From GCA-2689995 sp964529325 (GTDB lineage Bacteria; Fidelibacterota; Marinisomatia; SCGC-AAA003-L08; GCA-2689995): a DNA stretch of 48,316 nucleotides. The notes beneath the pieces are model-generated. The model was not told the DNA's origin and searched no databases. It worked only from the letters and a program-made list of their open reading frames with translations. The position numbers and the translations under genes are program-made. The stretch covers positions 1-48,316 of the forward strand of contig CAZGWH010000009.1 in assembly GCA_964529325.1 (NCBI GenBank), written 5' to 3'. Numbering within the stretch: position 1 is the stretch's first letter; every line of letters starts with the position of its first letter. This document shows, piece by piece, positions 16,247-25,138 of this stretch.

Positions 16247-17323
16247 TTATTTATGAATAATAAATTTTTGAGAGATTATTTCATTTTTTATATTTATACT
16301 AAAGAAATAAATTCCTGATGGTATTGATGAATGTTGATATTCCCATCGGTTTATTCCCGATTGAGAAATACCATTAAATATATGATTTATATGCTGACCC
16401 GTAATATTTACAATATCAATATTAACTTCGTATTTTTTTTCAAATTTCATTTCTAAAATAGTTGTGGATTTATTTTGAATAATATTAATGAGTGGTTTAT
16501 AATGTTGAGGTTGAGGTGAATCTTCAATAGATAAGTCACACATATCTGTCCAAATACATTCAACCCATTCAGGATGGTCTATAAATGGATTTCTATTATC
16601 TTGAATATCATAAATTTCATCATTCCGATTAATTTCTTTTTCACTAACAGGGTCTAGTTGATGCCAATTTAGTAATACATCTATCGCCCAATTTTTTATT
16701 TCTGCACCATTCGTCATATCCGTATTATCCCAAGATGAATCTTCATTATAATATCGTGTGGACATATAAAAATAAGTACGAGCAATGTCTCCTTTATATT
16801 CGTCAATGGGTTCAAATACAACTCCATTATAACCAGAATTTGAGCAATTACCTTTTTTACTACCATTGGTTGAAGTCCAAGAAGCAGAGCCCACATCGCC
16901 ATAAGGATAACTACCTCTATGGCTATTTACATATCCATCGGTGGGATAAACATGGAATAAGTCCGATTTCATTGGGCTTCCGCTATTAAACCAACTTTGA
17001 GGCCAAGAATGTTCTCGATTATAACAATCGCCTTCGCTATTATAATTTCCACAATGATCAGAATCTACAAAATGATATACATACGCAGAGTTTCCATTTG
17101 GGACATCTGAATACATATCCCATACGGTTCCATTTGGCTTTCTATCCGTGGATTCAAAATGGTCATGAAGTGAGCCATAACTTTGAGAATCATGATTATC
17201 AATAATATTGTGTAATGCGATTTTTAATGAATTGCCTTCAAGTCCTTCAGCAGAATTATAATATCCATTCGGAATGTCAGCAAAAATAAGTGATAAATAA
17301 ATAAATATAATTAGTTTAAACAT
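16247..17323 (-). CDS. Secreted endonuclease I family nuclease with C-terminal sorting domain
   Basis: A 358-residue exported nuclease. A signal peptide (about 1-16, ending LIFA) is followed by the EndA/NucM domain (about 17-255) with NREHSWPQSWF near residue 105, DLFHVYPTDGYVNSHRG, and ARTYFYMSTRYY. The His in REHSWP and the later Asn-His pair match the beta-beta-alpha metal site. Such enzymes degrade extracellular DNA non-specifically. The last 75 residues (VNIDIVNITGQ, SSIPSGIYFFSINI, QKFIIHK) form a type A sorting domain as used by the type IX secretion system of the FCB group. It heads an eight-gene minus-strand run. Confidence 0.9.
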   Translation of the reverse strand: MFKLIIFIYLSLIFADIPNGYYNSAEGLEGNSLKIALHNIIDNHDSQSYGSLHDHFESTDRKPNGTVWDMYSDVPNGNSAYVYHFVDSDHCGNYNSEGDCYNREHSWPQSWFNSGSPMKSDLFHVYPTDGYVNSHRGSYPYGDVGSASWTSTNGSKKGNCSNSGYNGVVFEPIDEYKGDIARTYFYMSTRYYNEDSSWDNTDMTNGAEIKNWAIDVLLNWHQLDPVSEKEINRNDEIYDIQDNRNPFIDHPEWVECIWTDMCDLSIEDSPQPQHYKPLINIIQNKSTTILEMKFEKKYEVNIDIVNITGQHINHIFNGISQSGINRWEYQHSSIPSGIYFFSINIKNEIISQKFIIHK

Positions 17324-17389
17324 AGATTAAATTACAGCTTTATGAGTTCAGGAAAGAATGTAAATTGAGTTTAAATTTAAGGAAATATT

Positions 17390-18967
17390 ATGGAAAAATG
17401 GCCGGGTTATAGAAGTGAAATTTCAAATGAAGCATATGATGTAATTATTATTGGTTCAGGAATAAGCGGTCTAACATCAGCCGTTTTTTTAGCGAAAGAA
17501 GGATTGAAAGTTCTTCTATTAGAAAAGCATTTTAAAATGGGCGGATTTACACATTCGTTTAAACGAAATCAATATGAATGGGATACTGGAATTCATTATA
17601 TAGGAGAAGTACAAAATCCCAAATCAATTGTTCGACGACTTTTTGATAATATATCCAATAACGAGTTGAAATGGACCCCAATGGATGCAAACTATGATCG
17701 CATTATTTTCCCTGACAAGGAATATGATTTTATTGCTCCTAAAGAGAAATTTGAAGAAACAATGTGTTCATATTTTCCTAATGATACAAATGCGATTAAA
17801 ACTTACTTAACAGAGATTAGGAATTCTGTAAAATCTGGTCGTTCATTTTTTGCAAATAAAGCAATGCCTGGAATGTTACAAAAAATAAGCTATCCTTTTA
17901 TGTCTCATACCTTTTTTAAATATGCAAACCAAACCACAAAGCAATTAATTACGAACCTATCCTCTAACCCAAAATTACTCGGTGTATTAACAGGACAATG
18001 GGGAGATTATGGATTACCTCCTTCGCAAAGTAGTTTTTATATGCAATCTATTGTGGCAAATCATTATTTAAACGGTGGAAATTATCCAGCAGGTGGTTCT
18101 GTTAAAATAGCACAAACAGTCAGAAAAAACCTTGAACAATATAATTGCACATTTGCAGTAAATGCTGGGGTGGATGAAATCTGTGTTGAAAATGGTAAAG
18201 TAAGCGGTGTGAAGTTAGAAAATGGCGATGAGATAAAGTCAAAAATTGTAATTAGCAGTGCAGGAATTGTAAATACATACACTAAATTTTTAAGAAATAA
18301 TTCAAATATAGAAAAATATAAATCTCGATTAAAACAAATAAACCCAACAGGGAGTTATGTTTGTCTTTATTTAGGCTTTAATAAATCTGCAAAAGACTTA
18401 GATTTTAAAGCTACAAATTTATGGATTTATCCAGATTATGACCATGATGAAAATATATCAAAATTTGCGAAAGATTCATCTCAAGAATTTCCTGTTTTAT
18501 ATGTTTCATTTCCATCCGCAAAAGATTCAGAGTGGGATAAAAATAATCCAAACTGTTCAACTGTTGAAATAATAACCATGGCAAATTTTGAATGGTATGA
18601 AAAATGGGAGAAAGAACCGTGGAAAAAAAGAGGCGATGAATATGAAAACGAGAAAGAAAAATTATCTCAACGAATATTAAAAAAGTTATTTAAACATATT
18701 CCTCAAGCTAAAGACTCATTGGATTATTATGAATTATCCACACCATTATCGGTAAGAGATTTAGCAAACTATAAATCAGGCGAATTATATGGAATTGACC
18801 ATACTCCCAAACGGTTTAAGCAAAAATGGCTTCAACCAAAAACCGAAATTAAAGGCTTATATTTAACAGGTCAAGATATTCTCACGGTTGGATTATCAAG
18901 TGCACTATTTTCGGGATTATTAACATGTTCTGCTATTTTAAAACGGAATTTATTAAAGGATATTTAG
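17390..18967 (+). CDS. FAD-dependent oxidoreductase, RetSat/phytoene desaturase-like
   Basis: A 525-residue flavoprotein. The dinucleotide-binding motif is DVIIIGSGISGLTSAVFLA, followed by LLLEKHFKMGGFTHSF and WDTGIHYIGE. The C-terminal FAD motif is GLYLTGQDILTVGLSSALFSG. This combination, with the GIHYIGE segment, fits the carotenoid desaturase/retinol saturase superfamily. Members reduce or desaturate isoprenoid or polyene substrates. No other carotenoid gene is nearby, so the substrate is open. The ATG at 17390 has AAGGAAATATT upstream. It is transcribed away from the nuclease operon across 66 nt. Confidence 0.87.
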   Translation: MEKWPGYRSEISNEAYDVIIIGSGISGLTSAVFLAKEGLKVLLLEKHFKMGGFTHSFKRNQYEWDTGIHYIGEVQNPKSIVRRLFDNISNNELKWTPMDANYDRIIFPDKEYDFIAPKEKFEETMCSYFPNDTNAIKTYLTEIRNSVKSGRSFFANKAMPGMLQKISYPFMSHTFFKYANQTTKQLITNLSSNPKLLGVLTGQWGDYGLPPSQSSFYMQSIVANHYLNGGNYPAGGSVKIAQTVRKNLEQYNCTFAVNAGVDEICVENGKVSGVKLENGDEIKSKIVISSAGIVNTYTKFLRNNSNIEKYKSRLKQINPTGSYVCLYLGFNKSAKDLDFKATNLWIYPDYDHDENISKFAKDSSQEFPVLYVSFPSAKDSEWDKNNPNCSTVEIITMANFEWYEKWEKEPWKKRGDEYENEKEKLSQRILKKLFKHIPQAKDSLDYYELSTPLSVRDLANYKSGELYGIDHTPKRFKQKWLQPKTEIKGLYLTGQDILTVGLSSALFSGLLTCSAILKRNLLKDI

Positions 18968-19020
18968 AATATAAGGAAAAAAAAGGCACTTCAATTAGAT
19001 GTTGTTATATAGTAAAAATA

Positions 19021-20589
19021 TTATAATTCGCCTAATATTGTATTAACGATGATGACAATATCAATAATATCAATATTACCACTATTATTCATATCAGCTG
19101 ATTCAATTTGAATACTTGTGGGGATTATTTCTTCCATAATAATGTCGATGAGGATAAGGATATCTATAATATTAACTAAAATATCACCATTTATATCTCC
19201 ATAAATCAAACCGCCAGTTATTGAAACATAGTTCTCTTTAGTGAATGTTGAGGTCTCTTCATTATTGGTTATGGTTAGCGTTACCGTATAGTCACCAGAA
19301 AACTCATAAGTATGTTCAGGGTATTGTTCTTCACTATCAATAATACCATCAGTGTCAAAATCCCATTGCCATGAGGTGGGGTTGCCTTGGGAGAGGTCAT
19401 TAAAGGTTAATGTTAAAGGTGCATTACCCGTAATAGGGTAAGTTGCAAAATTAGAGTGGAGTGAAAAATCCTCTAATTCATACACATATACAGAGCCTGA
19501 CATATTGTTTTTAAAAGAGGCACCCACTATAATATGATTTGAATTAAATGCAAAGTTAGAACCAAAAATATCAAGTGCTTCAGCATCTGAAGAAACTATT
19601 TTTCTAATTTCTATCCATATACCATTGTCATTTTTTTGAAACATATATACAGCACCAGTTGATGGGCCCGCATCATCGTCTTTCCATGCATTGGTTATTA
19701 AATAATTATCATGGACCCTAATAATTTTACCAAATTGGTCACCAAATGCAATATCGTTTGAAACAATTGTTTGATTATAAGTTATCTCACCTTCAATATA
19801 ATCATATACTTGAATAGCGCCACTCTCATTGTTAAGAAAAATATCAGAGATAAATAGTTGATTTTGATAATAGTCAATAGAATATCCGAACCTTCCATCA
19901 ATACTAGGTTCCGGAGAGAATATTAATGAATCAGCTAACCAACTGTCTCCATCCCGAATGTAAATTTGAACTGCACCTTCATTTGAATCTACACCACTAA
20001 TATCATAACCCATCATTCCATATGCAAATCAACTTTCATTGATATAACGTCCACCTCCATATATTTCTTCTATTTGAATTGAAATTTTTTCGATCCAAGA
20101 GCCATTAAGCTTTCTAAATACATATAAATTTCTATAGTTTGTTTCTATGTTCCTAGATCGGGTAATAAGTAGATTTTCATTTCTAACAAAAGTTACACCA
20201 AACTGAATATAACTTCCATAGTCAGGATTTGTAATACATATACCTGAATTTACCCACCCACCATTTATTTTTTCAAACTCACATATACGACCATCATTAT
20301 ATGAATCCCGAATAAATAGAAAATCCTCATCTAATTGATGTATTCGAGTATTATCATATACTAATTCTTGTGATTGTACCCAACCATCTTCAACTTGATG
20401 AAAAAACTTAGTAATATCAGTAGAATTTTATAAATCCATGGTAGGTATAACAAATTCATTCTCATTTATTGATAAGTAAGCTCCATAAGTTTAACCAAAT
20501 TCAGGTTCTTCTGGTGTGATTATAAATTCAAAATAATCTTCTTGAGAATAGAAAAGTGATAAAAATATAATTATGTACAATTTCTTCAT
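19021..20589 (-). pseudogene. Secreted FG-GAP-like/PKD/dockerin protein broken by three in-frame stop codons
   Basis: One reading frame runs from ATG 20589 (MKKLYIIIFLSLFYSQED, a signal peptide) to the TAA at 19021, 522 codons with no frameshift. It is interrupted by TAA at 20491-20493 (codon 33), TAA at 20428-20430 (codon 54) and TGA at 20029-20031 (codon 187). The region contains repeated FG-GAP-like strands (about 90-370), a PKD domain (PLTLTFNDLSQGNPTSWQWDFD to GDYTVTLTI) and two dockerin-type calcium repeats at the end (GDINGDILVNIIDILILI and ADMNNSGNIDIIDIVIIV). The part from 20016 to 19021 is still open. It was probably a secreted surface or adhesive protein. The stops suggest decay by point mutation; base errors are possible. 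Confidence 0.82.
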
Positions 20590-20696
20590 TTAATTCCCTT
20601 CCTTATTTCAACAGAATTATTTTTTTTCCTTATAACCAAATTAAATTGAAAAATTCTTTTGATAATGTACAACAATTATTACACATATATATAAAA

Positions 20697-20723
20697 TAAA
20701 AAAGGCATCCAATAAGGATGCCT
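20697..20723 (-). terminator. Rho-independent terminator of the exbB-exbD-exbD-tonB operon
   Basis: An 8-bp stem AGGCATCC (20703-20710) / GGATGCCT (20716-20723) with a 5-nt loop. On the minus strand it is followed by six T's, then a further T-rich stretch (complement of the A-rich run before 20703). It lies about 30 nt after the tonB stop codon at 20753. Confidence 0.85.
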
Positions 20724-20752
20724 CTAAACAAAAAAAAGAAAATTAGTTTTTA

Positions 20753-21376
20753 TTAATTATTTGTCAATTTAAAGTTGATTGGAATTGACATCCATACTCC
20801 AACCTTTTTATCTCGTTGGCGAGCAGGTTTCCATCGCGTTCGCTTAACAGCTTCTTCAGCCGCTTCATTTAATCCTGTATTTGGAATCCCTTTTAAAATC
20901 ATTGTCTCTTCAACAACACCTCTTTTATTAATAAAGGCTTGGACAATTACAGTACCTTCAATCCCTGCTTCCATTGCAATTTCTGGGTATTCAGGTCGAA
21001 TTGGTGAAAGTGGTTTCGGTGCTTTATCATAAGGAATAAATTTAACTTTTCGTCCCTGATCTGGAGGGGGAGGGGGTGCATCCCAGTCTTCTAGATCATC
21101 TAAATCTGTTTCTTCAATTGTTATATCATCATCTAAAAATTCATCTTCTGATGCAATTGGAACGGAAGGTCGAGCAGGTGGTTTTTCAATTTGCATTTGC
21201 TCTGTTGGAGGTACAACTATAGATTCAATATCTGTCGGGATATATTTTTCAATTGATGAAGTATTCTCGAGTAGTCGAGGAGAAAAATAAAAGACACTGG
21301 CTATTAAAATAATAATTCCAAGTGAAATAGCACGAATACGAACAGGATAATTTAAAACAAGTGGATCTATACGCAT
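20753..21376 (-). CDS. tonB: Energy transducer TonB
   Basis: A 207-residue protein anchored by one N-terminal membrane helix (about 15-32, IRAISLGIIILIASVFYF). A periplasmic acidic and proline-rich linker follows (PPTEQMQIEKPPARP, DWDAPPPPPDQG), then the TonB C-terminal domain (about 120-205: YPEIAMEAGIEGTVIVQAFI, RTRWKPARQRDKKVGVWMSI). It transmits the proton-motive force harvested by ExbB/ExbD to outer-membrane receptors such as the one at 9947. It is the last gene of a four-gene operon, starting 3 nt after the second exbD. Confidence 0.95.
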   Translation of the reverse strand: MRIDPLVLNYPVRIRAISLGIIILIASVFYFSPRLLENTSSIEKYIPTDIESIVVPPTEQMQIEKPPARPSVPIASEDEFLDDDITIEETDLDDLEDWDAPPPPPDQGRKVKFIPYDKAPKPLSPIRPEYPEIAMEAGIEGTVIVQAFINKRGVVEETMILKGIPNTGLNEAAEEAVKRTRWKPARQRDKKVGVWMSIPINFKLTNN

Positions 21377-21379
21377 ACT

Positions 21380-21790
21380 TTAGTCAATCTTTGTTAAAGC
21401 TGAATAGTTTAATTTTAAAGCTTGAGCATTCCTCATTTCAGTATGAATATCTGTAATAACTTTCATTTGTGCATCTTCATCTGATTTTAAAGAAATAGTC
21501 AATTTAGGGTCTGACGATATTTTTTTATAAATGATGTTTCGAAGACCTTGTCCTTGAATTATTCGATCATCAATATTTACTAAACCATCTTTTGAAGCCC
21601 AAATATAAGTAGTATGCCTTTTGCTTTCTAATTTTTCAATAGTCCTTGCGGTTGGCAATAATACTTTTAATCCTTCAAACTCTCTCATTACAGTTGTTAC
21701 CATAAAAAAGATTAAGAGCATAAAAATAATATCTGGCATTGATGAAGTAGATATACCTTTTTTGGTTGATGTTTTACGATATACTTTCAT
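21380..21790 (-). CDS. exbD: ExbD/TolR biopolymer transport protein (second copy)
   Basis: A 136-residue protein with a short cytoplasmic start, one membrane helix (about 19-37, MPDIIFMLLIFFMVTTVMR) whose Asp (PDIIF) is the expected proton-carrying residue, and a periplasmic domain. It works with ExbB as the proton channel powering TonB. Its ATG follows directly on the stop codon of the first exbD with no gap. It is clearly diverged from that copy, so the pair is likely a heteromeric or specialised set, as is common in FCB bacteria. Confidence 0.93.
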   Translation of the reverse strand: MKVYRKTSTKKGISTSSMPDIIFMLLIFFMVTTVMREFEGLKVLLPTARTIEKLESKRHTTYIWASKDGLVNIDDRIIQGQGLRNIIYKKISSDPKLTISLKSDEDAQMKVITDIHTEMRNAQALKLNYSALTKID

Positions 21791-22189
21791 TTATTGATCC
21801 GGGTTAGCAATTGAGATACGAGACGCTTTAGCTATTTTCAATTGATCTAAAATTAAAATATAATCACTATATTTTGTTCTTGAATGGGTTTGAACAGAGA
21901 AAATCATTTTTTCGTTTTGTCTTAATTTTTCAGAGACAAGTCGAGAAATTTCTCTTGCCTTTGCAGGTTTCTCATCAAATAATACTTTTCCCGATTCATT
22001 TATTAAAATATTTGTAATATTTTTACGGTTTACTTCTAGCTCTTCACCGATAGGGGGTAGAACTAAATTTAAGCCCTTATCCATTGAAATTGTTGTGGTT
22101 ACCAAAAAGAATACCAATAGCAAAAATGCAATATCTGCCATGGATGATGAATTTATTTCTTCTGGTTCTCTTCGGCTACTTTTAAACAT
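21791..22189 (-). CDS. exbD: ExbD/TolR biopolymer transport protein (first copy)
   Basis: A 132-residue protein. The single membrane helix (about 18-37) reads MADIAFLLLVFFLVTTTIS, with the channel Asp in place. The periplasmic part (about 40-132) carries LNLVLPPIGEE and the ExbD-like fold. It begins 12 nt after exbB and abuts the second exbD. Confidence 0.93.
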   Translation of the reverse strand: MFKSSRREPEEINSSSMADIAFLLLVFFLVTTTISMDKGLNLVLPPIGEELEVNRKNITNILINESGKVLFDEKPAKAREISRLVSEKLRQNEKMIFSVQTHSRTKYSDYILILDQLKIAKASRISIANPDQ

Positions 22190-22201
22190 AAATAATAAGT
22201 A

Positions 22202-22828
22202 TTAGTTATTTTTTCTAAAATGACTTTTGATTGAATCCATTACAACAACAGCACCTTTTTGCATATTTACAATCTGTAAATCAATAATATATAGGCATAA
22301 GTTTTGGAATAATTGAAGGATAACAGCTGCAATTAATCCAAATGCAGTAGTTAAAAGAGCAATAGAGATACCACCTGCAACAACCGCAGGAGAAATATCA
22401 TTGGCTGCTTTAATATCATCAAAAGCTTGAATCATACCCACAACCGTTCCAAGGAATCCAATCATTGGTGCCGTTGCAATACAAAGAGAAATCCATGTCA
22501 TGTTTTTTTCCATTGCAGCCATTTCAATCGCCGCAGTATTTTCCATAGATTTTTCAGCTTCAGCTACACCAAACTCTGCTTTTGTAACCGTTTCATGGCA
22601 TAAATTAGCAATTGGCCCAACACCTTCTAAGCTTTTATCAACAGCAGATTTAAAACCTGATGAAGTAACAGTATCTGCAACTTCTTCAGAAAAAGAAAAG
22701 CCGAAACCAAGTCCTTTAAATAAAAAATATAATCTTTCAGCTACAAAAAACAAGCCAATGATTAAAATTATTAAAATAGGGTACATATACCCGCCACCTT
22801 GGTTAAAATAATATGTGGCTACTTGCAT
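22202..22828 (-). CDS. exbB: ExbB/TolQ/MotA-type proton channel protein
   Basis: A 208-residue inner-membrane protein with three helices (about 14-32, 111-135 and 150-175). The family signature is MTWISLCIATAPMIGFLGTVVGMIQAF followed by GGISIALLTTAFGLIAAV. It forms the pentameric stator of the TonB energising complex. ATG 22828 has GAAAGGACATTT upstream, a strong ribosome binding site. It opens the operon exbB-exbD-exbD-tonB. The S41 protease gene lies 98 nt upstream on the same strand. Confidence 0.94.
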   Translation of the reverse strand: MQVATYYFNQGGGYMYPILIILIIGLFFVAERLYFLFKGLGFGFSFSEEVADTVTSSGFKSAVDKSLEGVGPIANLCHETVTKAEFGVAEAEKSMENTAAIEMAAMEKNMTWISLCIATAPMIGFLGTVVGMIQAFDDIKAANDISPAVVAGGISIALLTTAFGLIAAVILQLFQNLCLYIIDLQIVNMQKGAVVVMDSIKSHFRKNN

Positions 22829-22867
22829 AAATGTCCTTTCATAAATTGAGTTCTAATTGAAAAATAG

Positions 22868-22896
22868 TGGTAAAAATTTAGCCGTAAATTTTACCT
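22868..22896 (-). terminator. AT-rich hairpin, possible weak terminator or attenuator
   Basis: Nearly complementary arms at 22870-22880 and 22885-22894 (one bulged A) enclose the loop GCCG. It sits between the end of the S41 protease gene and exbB. The stem is almost all A/T and the following T run is short, so termination would be weak; it may only lower read-through into exbB. This is a guess from the sequence. Confidence 0.25.
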
Positions 22897-22926
22897 CATA
22901 TTTACACTATAGACAAAGAGGAATTT

Positions 22927-24486
22927 TTAATTTAATATTTTCCACGCTTCATCAATATTTTCAAGAGCAATAAGAATTTGTTTATCAAGCTGTAATCGTT
23001 TATGATAAGAAAATTCCTTACCCCATAATGCCCCTGCAATTTCTGCTAATAATCTATTTTCAATAATATCAATATCATCATCCAATTGTTCTTCTTCAAA
23101 TTCAAATTTAGAATCTTTAAGCCAATTAAATAATGCTTGTCTATCACTTTCACCAAAAATATAGTATCGCTCAAAAGCATCGTAGTCTTCATATCTTAAA
23201 CCAATGTTTTCTTTTAATATAGAGCCATAATTAAACAAATATCGTTCAGGACTTGTCAATAATTTAATTGTAGATTTTGTATATTTTGTAGTGTCTTGAA
23301 TGAAAACATCAGGAGTAATTCCACCACCTCCATATACTTTACGCCCTTTTCGTGTAAAATATAATGGTCTATCTGCAACGGTTGAATCATTTAATTCTCG
23401 ATTTTTATTTTGTAGATTTCGATAATAGTCTTCAACATTTTCAAACTCTCTTTGGATTAACCTCCCAGATGGAGTATAATATCGAGCAATTGTAATTCGT
23501 GCAGCTGATTCGTCTGGTAGTTCATACTGTCTTTGAACAAGCCCCTTCCCAAAACTTGTTTCACCTATAATTAATCCTCTGTCTAAATCTTGTAAAGCAC
23601 CCGTAACAATTTCGCTAGCACTTGCTGATCCACGATTAATAATCGCAATAACAGGGTAATGTCGGTCATCGTTTTGTTTATTTGAAAAATGAACTTCGTT
23701 TGAACCCGGAATTCGTCCCTGTGTAAACACAATTGTATCCCTTGTATTTACAAATAAATCTACGATTTGAACAGCTTGACCGAGTAACCCACCACCATTA
23801 TTTCTAAAGTCAATAATAAGTTGTTCCATGTTTTGGTTTTCAAGTCCAATTAATGCTTCTTCTACTTCATAAGCTGTATTTGAGGCAAAGCGATTAATTT
23901 TAATATAACCTGTGGATTCATCTATCATAAAAGAAGCAAGAACACTTACGAGAGGAATTTTTGCACGGACTAAAGTAACATCTAATAATTCTTTTTGTCC
24001 CATCCGTTTAATAGTTACTTCAACAGAAGATCCTTTTGGGCCTCTTAATTTTTTAACAACATCTTTTTGCTCTATATTATATGCAGACTCATCATCAATT
24101 TTGACTATTTTATCTCCACTTTGTAACCCCGCTCTTTCGCTTGGAGTGCCTGGAATTGGAGAAATTACCGTAATATATCCATCTAAAATATCAAACTCGA
24201 TCCCAATCCCTTCAAATTCTCCAGCGAATTGCTCTCTAACTTCTTCAAATTCTTTTTTGGGAATGTAGGTTGAATGGGGGTCTAATTCTTCAAGCATCCC
24301 CACAATTGCACCTTCCAAGACATTATCCATATCAACATCTTCTACATAGTTACTGTAAATAATATTGACTAATTTTGCGAGTGTGGATAGTTTTGCAAAT
24401 CGATCATTTGAAGATTTATAACCAGCGCTTAATAACATTAACCCTGTGCAGGTTATTAAAATAAGTATTTTCTTTTGTATAGACAT
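22927..24486 (-). CDS. S41-family carboxy-terminal processing protease
   Basis: A 519-residue periplasmic protease. An N-terminal signal or anchor (about 4-22) is followed by a helical S41 N-domain, a PDZ domain (about 80-170: GIGIEFDILDGYITV, PSERAGLQSGDKIVKIDD) and the S41 catalytic core with GSASASEIVTGAL (Ser near 288) and ETSFGKGLVQ (Lys near 313), the Ser-Lys dyad. A C-terminal helical region follows. CtpA/Prc-type enzymes trim or degrade periplasmic proteins from their C-termini. I chose ATG 24486, which gives a normal leader; an in-frame ATG at 24531 adds 15 residues and would overlap the opposite gene further. The start codons of this gene and the 24485 gene share the bases CATG. Confidence 0.92.
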   Translation of the reverse strand: MSIQKKILILITCTGLMLLSAGYKSSNDRFAKLSTLAKLVNIIYSNYVEDVDMDNVLEGAIVGMLEELDPHSTYIPKKEFEEVREQFAGEFEGIGIEFDILDGYITVISPIPGTPSERAGLQSGDKIVKIDDESAYNIEQKDVVKKLRGPKGSSVEVTIKRMGQKELLDVTLVRAKIPLVSVLASFMIDESTGYIKINRFASNTAYEVEEALIGLENQNMEQLIIDFRNNGGGLLGQAVQIVDLFVNTRDTIVFTQGRIPGSNEVHFSNKQNDDRHYPVIAIINRGSASASEIVTGALQDLDRGLIIGETSFGKGLVQRQYELPDESAARITIARYYTPSGRLIQREFENVEDYYRNLQNKNRELNDSTVADRPLYFTRKGRKVYGGGGITPDVFIQDTTKYTKSTIKLLTSPERYLFNYGSILKENIGLRYEDYDAFERYYIFGESDRQALFNWLKDSKFEFEEEQLDDDIDIIENRLLAEIAGALWGKEFSYHKRLQLDKQILIALENIDEAWKILN

Positions 24487-25138
24487 GCCTAAAATTACCG
24501 CAGATAATTTACAAAACTCAACGATAAACATTGCAGGTTACAAAATGATAAACGGTAAAAATGAAATTCCAATTGTCGGAATTCATGGATGGAAGGGAAA
24601 TGGAGATAGTTTTAAAGCAGTTGCAAAGCTATTTAATATCGAAAACTCATATTGGTTTTACCCTCAAGCACCTTATGAAATGGGACAAGGTGAATTTAAA
24701 TGGGCAAAAGAAGTCGAAGAAGGGGTTTATGAAACAACCAAAGCTCAACAATATTTAGAAAATTTTTTTATTAATGAAGTCTTTACTAAATTCCCTTCTG
24801 AAAAAGTGCATGTCATTGGGTTTTCTCAAGGTGCAACTATTTGCTTTGAATTTGTTTTAAAATTGCCTGTAAAATTTGCTGGAGTTTACCCTATTGCAGG
24901 ATTTTTACGAGATTTTAATTCTACAAAAGCAAGGCTCCATCCCAAACAAAAAGAAACCCCCATTTTTATTGGTCATGGGGAAAATGATGATATTGTTCCA
25001 AGTAAAAGCTCAAAAAGAATTTATGAAATATTAAAAAATGAAACAAAAAATGTAGAATTACATTTGTATAATGGCGGACATAAAATTGGTTTAAGCTATA
25101 TAAAAGAAGCAAAAAAATTAATATTGAGTGAAAAATGA
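24485..25138 (+). CDS. Alpha/beta hydrolase, phospholipase/carboxylesterase family
   Basis: A 217-residue esterase without signal peptide. The oxyanion segment is GIHGWKGNG, the nucleophile elbow GFSQG (Ser near 114), the Asp segment GHGENDDIVP and the catalytic His NGGHKI. This matches the small carboxylesterase/lysophospholipase family that hydrolyses short acyl esters. An in-frame ATG at 24446 would add 13 residues, but the family-like start is at 24485. Its stop overlaps the GMC oxidoreductase start (ATGA), so both are co-translated. Confidence 0.88.
   Translation: MPKITADNLQNSTINIAGYKMINGKNEIPIVGIHGWKGNGDSFKAVAKLFNIENSYWFYPQAPYEMGQGEFKWAKEVEEGVYETTKAQQYLENFFINEVFTKFPSEKVHVIGFSQGATICFEFVLKLPVKFAGVYPIAGFLRDFNSTKARLHPKQKETPIFIGHGENDDIVPSKSSKRIYEILKNETKNVELHLYNGGHKIGLSYIKEAKKLILSEK

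Noticed and set aside
20029..20031. In-frame TGA read as tryptophan (alternative genetic code)
   Set aside because: The same frame also has two TAA stops, and no other gene in the window has internal TGA, so recoding is not supported.
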